The notes under the pieces were generated by a model, which was given only the letters and a program-made list of their open reading frames with translations, made no database searches and was not told the DNA's origin. A stretch of DNA of 9,375 nucleotides from Candidatus Cloacimonadota bacterium. Lineage in GTDB: Bacteria > Cloacimonadota > Cloacimonadia > Cloacimonadales > JAOZMQ01. This document shows, piece by piece, positions 1 through 6,253 of this stretch. The DNA lies in assembly GCA_029934195.1 (NCBI GenBank), contig JAOZMQ010000095.1, positions 1 to 9,375 of the forward strand. Reading direction: 5' to 3'. The first letter of the stretch is position 1. Each line of letters begins with the position of its first letter. Position numbers and translations under genes: made by a program.

Positions 1-2
1 GA

Positions 3-59
3 GTAGCGACAAAAAAAGAAAATTTAGAAAAAGTTAGTTTTCGTTCAGATAGTAATTAA
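3..59 (+). CDS. Possible C-terminal tail of a plus-strand gene entering from the left edge (partial)
   Basis: A plus-strand frame is open from the window edge and ends at TAA (57-59), giving the residues VATKKENLEKVSFRSDSN. Its main support is context: a strong intrinsic terminator begins 60 bases after the stop, with a T-run in the right direction for plus-strand transcription. Nineteen codons are far too few to identify a family, and a second frame (open to a TAG at 35-37) cannot be excluded. If real, this gene converges on the minus-strand cluster. No function is assigned. Confidence 0.25.
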   Translation, partial: VATKKENLEKVSFRSDSN

Positions 60-119
60 ACAAATGAAACAACATTATATTTTTTGCCCTTACTTTTTTT
101 CCTTTGCCACTTTGTGCGG

Positions 120-163
120 AAAAAGACCGAAGTCCCTGTTTCACGAGGAACTCCGGTCTTTTT
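120..163. terminator. Bidirectional intrinsic terminator
   Basis: A 10-bp perfect stem (AAAAAGACCG at 120-129 with CGGTCTTTTT at 154-163) continues after one mismatch as AGT/ACT and, after another, as CC/GG, closing on a 10-base loop (137-146). A T-run follows on the plus strand (to 164), and the A-run at 120-124 supplies a T-run on the minus strand. It can therefore end both the minus-strand gene cluster and any plus-strand gene arriving from the left. It lies about 250 bases beyond the peptidase stop codon, so a minus-strand transcript would carry a long 3' untranslated region. Confidence 0.8.
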
Positions 164-208
164 TATATGTAACCAATTATTCATTATTTTATTATAGAAG
201 TTTCTTAA

Positions 209-367
209 TCAAAATTTCTTTTTGGACTTGCTTCGCAATGAATCATACGAGTACGTTTGTGGAAATGAATGTGAAGCGAGAACAAAAATCCCAGCGGTCA
301 CCAAAAAAATCTGCGATTTATTCTTTTCTCCAGAACTGTACTCGTTTTCCTTTAAAAATGTACTCAT
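209..367. repeat. Non-coding, dyad-rich intergenic stretch (possible degenerate repeat or structured 3' UTR)
   Basis: The space between the terminator and the peptidase stop (164-410) holds no convincing gene. It does hold several inverted repeats: ACGAGTAC (247-254) with GTACTCGT (338-345), where the weaker similarity extends inward to 17 of 23 bases; AAATCCCAG (286-294) with CTGCGATTT (311-319), one mismatch; and CTTGCTTC (227-234) with GAAGCGAG (273-280), one G-T pair. A near copy of GTACTCGT recurs as GTACTCAT at 360-367. The 286/311 stem nests inside the 247/338 stem, whereas the 227/273 stem would cross it, so they cannot all form as simple hairpins. A decayed mobile or dispersed repeat, or a folded 3' UTR of the peptidase mRNA, are both possible. 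Confidence 0.4.
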
Positions 368-410
368 TTAAATATTTATAGGTTTAGCCAAAAAAAAATG
401 AGAGATGACA

Positions 411-3074
411 CTATTTTAAAAGAATCATTTTTCGTGTACAGGAGAAAGATCCATTTTTCAATTTATAGAAATACATGCCACTACTAACTTGACGATTCTC
501 ATCATCTTTACCATTCCATTGCCTTGAATATTTGCCTGATGATAGAAATTCAGAAACAAGGGTATTCACAAGCTCACCTTTTACATTATAAATTGTAAGT
601 TCAGTTAATCCGGATTTATTGATTTCAAATTGAATAGAAGTTGTAGGATTAAATGGATTTGGATAATTTCCACTTAATTCATTATTAAAAGAAATTGCAG
701 ATTTATTCTCTTCTCCAACTAAATAAGTCAAAGTGAAATTCGTATTATTATGTACAGATCCATTACTAATCAAAATTATCACATTAGCACCATTTTCATA
801 ATTATCCAAAAAAGCATTTAGAAAATATGAATTTGGCTTTACTTTCATCTCATAATTACCAGAATCATCAGCTCTTGCAGAAAATTTTCCACCTTTAACT
901 ATTGCATTATCAATCTCTCCTATTCCGCCTACAAGATCAATATTACCGGAGACTGTTCCAAAAATATTAGTGATAATTTCAGCTTGAATATCAAAGTTAA
1001 AATCATGATTTTCCGGTAATTTTACCCAACTATTAGTTCTAAAAAATGCCCCACCTTCACTTCGGAGACCATTATCTATATAAACAAGTTTACCATTTGA
1101 GGAATTTATTTTATATCCAATATAGTATTCTTTATCCAAATTAATTGGGATAAAATTATCAAAATAAACATTATTCCATTCATTTTCTTCAAAATCAAGA
1201 ACTTCTTTTTCAGATAACAAATTCTCACCTTCCCAAATTTGAGCAAAAACCTGAGCTTGCGTGTTGTTCACCGGAAGTCTAAATTTTACACCTGAAATAA
1301 TGTCATCTTGAAAAATTGACAAATCATCGCCGGCAAGCTTTATTGCAACTCCGATATCTGTATTTGGAATTAAAGTAAAAATATTATTTGTTATTAATTT
1401 AGATTTTGAAAATTCCATCTCGCCTAAAAATTCTGTTAATTCAAAATCAACTTCCATGTTTTCCAATGAAATTTCTGTTTCAAATGACTGAAAATAATTT
1501 GACCCAAGAGAAGCTTGAACACGATATTCTCCAGGGAAAATATCCATTATTACATATTCACCATTTTCATTTGCAACAGCGGAATAAATCAATTCATCTT
1601 CTTGATAAAAAGAAACAATTGCACCTTGAGTTGAAATTGGAGCAGAAACAATACCTGTTACCTGTTCAAAATTTCCGAGATTAAATTGAATAAAATCATT
1701 CTCATTTGTTATTTCTATTTCCAATTCTTGATAATACATTCTACCGTTCTGAATTGCTGAAGCCGTGTAAACTCCGGGTAAAACTGCTGGCAATGTAAAA
1801 TCTCCTGTTGATTCTGTAACATACATTTCATAAGTCTTTTGACCCGCCAATTTTATGTAAGTTCCTTCAAGAGAAATTCCCCCATCAACTGAAACATTTC
1901 CGTCAATTTCAAAAGGAGTAATTCCACCTTCAATGTCCATCACGCCACCGGTAATAATTGAATAATTACTTGGCATTCCTGAAGGAAGCAAATACCAGCA
2001 GGTACTATTAGAAGTTCCCCAACCAAAATTCAAATGATAATAATCATCTGTATTGTAACCATCGACATTAATGGCATGACCACCTGTCCAATCTGCGAGA
2101 TAAATGGTTATTTCAATCGGTTGCATTTGCATCATGTCTTCTTGCATGTGTAAATAGAAAGAGTTTCCCTCATTTTCAATCCAATTTGCAGAATCAAAGC
2201 CGAATTTATCAACCAAAGCATCTGCAACTAATTGTGTCCAAGCACCTGAACCACTTGAATCGTAATCCATTTGTACTGAGATTCCACAAGCAAAACAAAG
2301 TGCCGCATAATCATCAGCGGTTCGCAATACTCCATCTGTATAATGTTGGTTTAAAGTTGTTAAATAATCATTCAATTGTGGAAAAGATGGGAAATCATGA
2401 GCAATATAATCGTTATCAATATTAATCTCGTTTGTATATGTTTGATAGTCATCTGAAATATTAAATTGAGCTCCTCCAATATATTCGTGAAACTCTACAA
2501 TCATCGACATTGCTGTTGCGACACAACCGACAACTGATCTTTGTCCAGAGTTATCAAGTGGACAAAATTGGTAAAAAACACCTGATTGATTCCATGCTGT
2601 TTCTAACCAACCGTCTGTAATGGAACTTCCTTCTGCAGGCCATTGTTGATAATCTCTTGTACCAATATTGTTTTGAAGATATTTTTCCCAAAGAAGATGG
2701 TTAGCTATTGCATCGGCTCTGTTTTGACTATAATATTCCATTCTTAATTTTACATCACCTTTTAACATCATTAGCAAATAATTCTCGTCCTGATTTTCTT
2801 CATTTAGGCTATTCTTTGTAGAATAAGATAAAACCGGAGTCAAATCATTATCACCGGAAATTGCAATAAACCCGGTTGGTTCAAGATTGAAAACAAAAAT
2901 CTCAGCTGAATTATCCCCGGTTTGCATTGTAAAATCCAAATGATAATTAGAATGGATATTTTTGTAATTCAAATAATTTTCTGCTACAGTGGTTATGTCT
3001 CGGATAGATTGTGGAATTGCTGATAAATATAAAATCCCTAAAAGGATAAGCGTTGATAATGATAATTTTTTCAT
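411..3074 (-). CDS. Secreted C10 (streptopain-family) cysteine peptidase with type IX sorting domain
   Basis: This 887-residue protein is a predicted secreted cysteine endopeptidase. Residues 1-20 form a Sec signal peptide (MKKLSLSTLILLGILYLSA). An inhibitory propeptide of the C10 type follows, including TPVLSYS near 79-85. The catalytic domain (about 150-380) carries the family landmarks: WNQ at 161-163, catalytic Cys184 in VVGCVATAM, catalytic His333 in GGHAINVDGY, and NFGWG at 349-353. Beyond the enzyme lie two carboxypeptidase-regulatory-like beta-sandwiches (about 390-468 and 470-548), an unassigned beta-rich domain (550-703), a third such sandwich (704-786) and a C-terminal sorting domain (802-887) with NYPNPFNPTTS. 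Streptopain itself is about 400 residues, so the extra half is accessory. An ATG 44 codons upstream (3206) is in frame, but only the chosen start has GGAG five bases upstream and a terminal signal peptide. The peptidase assignment is strong; the substrate is unknown. Confidence 0.9.
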   Translation of the reverse strand: MKKLSLSTLILLGILYLSAIPQSIRDITTVAENYLNYKNIHSNYHLDFTMQTGDNSAEIFVFNLEPTGFIAISGDNDLTPVLSYSTKNSLNEENQDENYLLMMLKGDVKLRMEYYSQNRADAIANHLLWEKYLQNNIGTRDYQQWPAEGSSITDGWLETAWNQSGVFYQFCPLDNSGQRSVVGCVATAMSMIVEFHEYIGGAQFNISDDYQTYTNEINIDNDYIAHDFPSFPQLNDYLTTLNQHYTDGVLRTADDYAALCFACGISVQMDYDSSGSGAWTQLVADALVDKFGFDSANWIENEGNSFYLHMQEDMMQMQPIEITIYLADWTGGHAINVDGYNTDDYYHLNFGWGTSNSTCWYLLPSGMPSNYSIITGGVMDIEGGITPFEIDGNVSVDGGISLEGTYIKLAGQKTYEMYVTESTGDFTLPAVLPGVYTASAIQNGRMYYQELEIEITNENDFIQFNLGNFEQVTGIVSAPISTQGAIVSFYQEDELIYSAVANENGEYVIMDIFPGEYRVQASLGSNYFQSFETEISLENMEVDFELTEFLGEMEFSKSKLITNNIFTLIPNTDIGVAIKLAGDDLSIFQDDIISGVKFRLPVNNTQAQVFAQIWEGENLLSEKEVLDFEENEWNNVYFDNFIPINLDKEYYIGYKINSSNGKLVYIDNGLRSEGGAFFRTNSWVKLPENHDFNFDIQAEIITNIFGTVSGNIDLVGGIGEIDNAIVKGGKFSARADDSGNYEMKVKPNSYFLNAFLDNYENGANVIILISNGSVHNNTNFTLTYLVGEENKSAISFNNELSGNYPNPFNPTTSIQFEINKSGLTELTIYNVKGELVNTLVSEFLSSGKYSRQWNGKDDENRQVSSGMYFYKLKNGSFSCTRKMILLK

Positions 3075-3079
3075 TGTTT

Positions 3080-3083
3080 CTCC
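3080..3083 (-). promoter_or_regulatory. Ribosome binding site of the C10 peptidase
   Basis: GGAG on the minus strand, five bases before the ATG at 3074. It decides this start over the upstream in-frame ATG at 3206, which lies inside a palindromic repeat and would bury the signal peptide 44 residues deep. Confidence 0.75.
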
Positions 3084-3103
3084 ATTTTTTTCTTTTGATA
3101 AAT

Positions 3104-3131
3104 AATTTAAGTTAGATTTTGTTTTTGTCAA
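3104..3131 (-). promoter_or_regulatory. Candidate sigma-70-like promoter before the C10 peptidase
   Basis: On the minus strand a perfect TTGACA (3131-3126) is followed after 16 bases by TAAATT (3109-3104), a 4-of-6 match to TATAAT. This would place transcription start roughly 25 bases upstream of the ATG at 3074. The same spot also reads TAAATTTG (3136-3129), resembling the Bacteroidetes -7 box, but its nearest upstream TTTG is only 15 bases away. In DNA this AT-rich, such matches arise easily by chance. Confidence 0.3.
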
Positions 3132-3165
3132 ATTTACATATTTTATAATAGCAAAAAATATTCCA

Positions 3166-3278
3166 TTTGTAATTCCAACATTTCTGTTGGAATTTTTATA
3201 AACCATACCTCACTGTGAATGCAAGCATCTTGCTTGCCTCTTTGCCTGCTGGAAGCAGACGATCCCATACGATTCTAC
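3166..3278 (-). repeat. Composite palindromic intergenic repeat, copy A
   Basis: Read on the minus strand, the element opens with GTAGAA, which contains the TAG stop codon of the 958-residue gene (3275-3277). It continues through a small stem CTGCT/AGCAG (3246-3258) and a perfect 7-bp stem GCAAGCA/TGCTTGC with a 3-base loop (3221-3237). It ends in a core (3166-3208) of ATGGTTTA, an A-rich spacer and a 10-bp perfect hairpin, AATTCCAACA/TGTTGGAATT with a 4-base loop (3171-3194), then TACAAA. The same order of parts recurs in copy B at 6169-6252. None of the stems has a U-run, so these are not intrinsic terminators. They may be REP- or MITE-like elements, or mRNA-stability structures. Confidence 0.65.
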
Positions 3279-6151
3279 TTTACAACCATAATTTTTTTTG
3301 TTTTAACAATATCATTTTGTTGTAATTTGAGAAAATATTGTCCGCTGGCAACTTGTTTTCCATTTGAATTTAAACCATTCCAATTAGCTTCAAATTTACC
3401 TTGGCAAGAATAAGCTGTGATAAGATTTTTAATTTTTTGCCCTTTAATGTTATAAATATCAAGAGTGATATTTCCTACTCCGGATATTGTGTAAGAAATC
3501 TTCACATTTCCGTTTCTAAATTCTGAACCAAATGAAACCGGATTTGGGAAAACAGATAGATAATAATCAGGAAATTTATCAACTTCTTTGGCATTTTTAA
3601 GAATTTCTGTCAACAGAATTCGGTAATCTTCTTCTATCGAATTTATTCGTAAATTTATGACAACTTCTTCATCCGTATAAGAACTGATTTTTGGAGTTAT
3701 TTTATAGGGAATTTTTAGAAATTCACCTTTTTGGGCAGTTGCTGAACAAATGGCAATTCTGTTTCCAAATTGAGCCGAAAGTAAACGAGTTTCTGCTTCT
3801 TGAAATTGTAGAATTCCATAAGGTTCAATTACTTCCAAACTAAATAAATCTTGATCTGCAAAGAAAATCAATTCGTTATTTTCTACCTTTATATCAACAG
3901 AAGCAAATGGTATCTCAGAACGTAAAGATTCTTCCACCGGAAATTGAGTTATTAAACCAACAGCGTATTGAAGGATTAATGATGCATCATAAGCTTCTAC
4001 TTCTCCGTTTCCATCCACATCTGCTGAAATCATTCTGCTCTCCTCCCACGGAATCGGATCAATATTTGGAATCGGATCTATTCCTATAGTAAATTGCAAA
4101 ACAAGAGCTGCATCGTAAGTTAAAATCATTCCGTTTTCATCAATATCTCCATATTCTGAAAACTGATGTTCATAACAACCGATGTCCACTGTTTCACCTG
4201 AAATTCTTGGATTACCGGCAAGATCCGTTTCCGGAAGCTCAAGATTAAATGGTAAATCTTCTGTTCCGCCATCTATGCAGGGAGAATTAAGTTGAAGAGT
4301 ATAATCTCCATTTAAAGGATCTGAAAACAAAGGATCTCTGTCAATATTGCCATCTAACCAATGAATAATATTTACTCCATTTTCATTGTAAACTCCATCT
4401 ATTCCGTTAGGAACATTGCAATGAGAGACTGTGAGTTCTGAAATTAATCCAATACCTGTTAAATCCGGCATATAAAAAGAATATTCGCTATTGTTATAAA
4501 AAAGAGAATTGTAATAATATAAATCTCCAACAACCCAAAGAAGCTGAGTATCAGGGGAATTATCTACAAAAGTACAGTTTGAAATTAAATTGCCTTTTCC
4601 AATATGGAAATGAATCTCTCCTCCAATTGTTTCGTTTGAGCTAAATAAGCAATTTGAAAGTAAAGACATTCCATTTTCCATACCGGCTTTTTGTAAAATT
4701 CCAGCATGTTGATCACAATTGGTATGATTATCGGAGATGATACAATTTTGCATTAAACTATGATTTTCAACGAGAAAATTTAAAGCAATTAGAACATAAT
4801 TTCCATAATTCCCTAACATTTGGCAATTTGTCATTGTTATATAATCAGATAAATTTCCTTGTATTGTAATTCCGGCTTCACCCCAATCATAAGCTTCATT
4901 ATTCAATATTTTTAAATTATTTAATTGTATCTCTTGGCATTGATAGATATGTAATGCTGTTAACTTACTTTCAAATAGTCCATCTATTGTTACATTGTTT
5001 ATATCAATATTTGTTGATGTACTTACTGATATTCCATGAGACTCAAAATCATATAAATTACGAATGGTGAAATTGGAAAAATTATTATGTTCGGATTTTG
5101 AATGTTGTAATATAGCAACAGACTTAGAATCTAAAAATGTATTTTCTTGTCCACTTCCGATAAGAGATGTAAATTTTTTTAAAGAAATTGGAAATATTTG
5201 ATTACTTGCTTCCGGCGAATATTCACCTTCTGCAAGATAGATTGTCTTAGGATTTGAAGAATCTGATTCAATTAAATGTGTTGCATAAGCAATTGTTTTT
5301 AACGGAGTTGAAAATGTTAATCCATCGTTATTATCATCTCCATTAGGTGAAACATATAAATCTGCATTTATTGTTGTCAGATATTCATTTTGAACATCAA
5401 GAGTAAAAGGATTCATCCAAGCATAACTGGGATTCCAGTGAGTATAATTTACAAAATAATCATCCGGATTAAAAACAGTTAAAGTATCAAGAACAATATT
5501 GATACTCATTTCTAAATTAAAACCCATAATATCACTGCCACCACCTGCATAATTATTATAAATATTGCAACGATTTGTTGGACTGAAATTAACAATGCAG
5601 TTATCTCTAAATAAAATTCCACCTGCATTCCATGAATGATTATTAATAATTCTTGTTCCTTCAATATTGAGATTTGATTCTTGGCAAGAAATTCCTCCAC
5701 CACCATTTGCTTGATTTTCTTCAATATGGCAATTTATAATATTTATCATACCACAATCACTTATTTGAATACCTCCTCCATTAAATCTACCGGCATAAGT
5801 ATTACTTCCAGAGCCATTGGTAAGTTTAAAGCCTCTAATAGTTACATTGTATTCACCATTATCCACAATAATACAACTTCCATTTTCATTGCCATCTATA
5901 ATAGTAGAATCAATGTAAGATAAATTTCCAGTTTGCATTTCCAAGCTTTTCAAAATTATATTTTTCCCATTGAAATTTATATTTTCCACATATCTCCCTG
6001 GATAAACAAGTACAATATCATCATGTGACGAAGAATCAATTCCTGCTTGGATAGTATTAAAATCACCGGTTCCATCTTGTTTGATTTCTATGATTTCAGA
6101 GAACAAAAATATTGGTAATACTATTAAGATAAAGTAAAATATCTTTTTCAT
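3275..6151 (-). CDS. Secreted double beta-helix protein with dockerin-like calcium loops and type IX sorting domain
   Basis: This 958-residue predicted surface or secreted protein starts with a signal peptide (1-18). A pectate-lyase-like right-handed beta-helix opens with DGTGDFNTIQAGI (26-38) and has glycine-rich rungs (GGGI at about 125, 150 and 175). A second helix module begins at YVSPNGDDNNDG (266-277) and closes with SPCIDGG (623-629) and DIGCYEH (656-662), the usual ending of such domains. Two dockerin type I-like calcium loops follow: Asp669, Asp671, Asn673, Asp680 and Asp711, Asp713, Asn715, Asp722. After a beta-rich segment (about 750-840) comes a sorting domain (863-958) with a degenerate FPNPV in place of NYPNPFNP. 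No catalytic lyase residues could be assigned, so adhesion or polysaccharide binding is as likely as enzymatic activity. An in-frame ATG 28 codons upstream (6235) lies in repeat copy B and is rejected. Confidence 0.85.
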   Translation of the reverse strand: MKKIFYFILIVLPIFLFSEIIEIKQDGTGDFNTIQAGIDSSSHDDIVLVYPGRYVENINFNGKNIILKSLEMQTGNLSYIDSTIIDGNENGSCIIVDNGEYNVTIRGFKLTNGSGSNTYAGRFNGGGIQISDCGMINIINCHIEENQANGGGGISCQESNLNIEGTRIINNHSWNAGGILFRDNCIVNFSPTNRCNIYNNYAGGGSDIMGFNLEMSINIVLDTLTVFNPDDYFVNYTHWNPSYAWMNPFTLDVQNEYLTTINADLYVSPNGDDNNDGLTFSTPLKTIAYATHLIESDSSNPKTIYLAEGEYSPEASNQIFPISLKKFTSLIGSGQENTFLDSKSVAILQHSKSEHNNFSNFTIRNLYDFESHGISVSTSTNIDINNVTIDGLFESKLTALHIYQCQEIQLNNLKILNNEAYDWGEAGITIQGNLSDYITMTNCQMLGNYGNYVLIALNFLVENHSLMQNCIISDNHTNCDQHAGILQKAGMENGMSLLSNCLFSSNETIGGEIHFHIGKGNLISNCTFVDNSPDTQLLWVVGDLYYYNSLFYNNSEYSFYMPDLTGIGLISELTVSHCNVPNGIDGVYNENGVNIIHWLDGNIDRDPLFSDPLNGDYTLQLNSPCIDGGTEDLPFNLELPETDLAGNPRISGETVDIGCYEHQFSEYGDIDENGMILTYDAALVLQFTIGIDPIPNIDPIPWEESRMISADVDGNGEVEAYDASLILQYAVGLITQFPVEESLRSEIPFASVDIKVENNELIFFADQDLFSLEVIEPYGILQFQEAETRLLSAQFGNRIAICSATAQKGEFLKIPYKITPKISSYTDEEVVINLRINSIEEDYRILLTEILKNAKEVDKFPDYYLSVFPNPVSFGSEFRNGNVKISYTISGVGNITLDIYNIKGQKIKNLITAYSCQGKFEANWNGLNSNGKQVASGQYFLKLQQNDIVKTKKIMVVK

Positions 6152-6156
6152 TTTTT

Positions 6157-6160
6157 CCCC
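6157..6160 (-). promoter_or_regulatory. Ribosome binding site of the double beta-helix gene
   Basis: AAAGGGGA on the minus strand, with the G-run five bases before the ATG at 6151. It supports this start over the in-frame ATG at 6235, whose 28-residue extension would be translated from the palindromic repeat. Confidence 0.7.
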
Positions 6161-6168
6161 TTTTTTTG

Positions 6169-6252
6169 TTTGTAGTTTCAACATTCTTGTTGGAATATTT
6201 CTTAAACCATGCTTCGACTTTCGCTCTGCAACCATCTTGAAGATGGTTCTAC
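6169..6252 (-). repeat. Composite palindromic intergenic repeat, copy B
   Basis: On the minus strand this begins with GTAGAA one base after the TAA stop of the 766-residue gene. A perfect 7-bp stem follows, ACCATCT/AGATGGT with a 3-base loop (6231-6247). The element then enters a core (6169-6212) shared with copy A: ATGGTTTA, an A-rich spacer, ATTCCAACA, two variable bases, AATGTTG and a final TACAAA. The core hairpin (6176-6195) has eight pairs including one G-T. The outer stem differs entirely in sequence from the matching stem of copy A but keeps the same 7-bp arm and 3-base loop geometry. Confidence 0.65.
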
Positions 6253-6253
6253 A

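Noticed and set aside
209..367. Minus-strand open frame of 52 codons (MSTFLKENEY...) with a short hydrophobic stretch.
   Set aside because: There is no Shine-Dalgarno sequence before the ATG, the frame covers the inverted-repeat region, and the opposite strand is equally open. Possible but not supported.
64..381. Plus-strand open frame of 105 codons.
   Set aside because: It reads straight through the strong terminator at 120-163, has no ribosome binding site and gives a low-complexity Phe/Ser/Lys-rich sequence with no recognisable domain.
3221..3258. Stems in repeat copy A considered as an intrinsic terminator of the 958-residue gene.
   Set aside because: Neither stem is followed by a U-run on the minus strand, and the same element type recurs after another gene, so a repeat is the better reading.
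5512..5724. Minus-strand 70-codon frame, hydrophobic and membrane-like.
   Set aside because: It lies wholly inside the double beta-helix gene in another frame; the hydrophobic look comes from reading AT-rich, Asn/Ile-rich codons out of phase.
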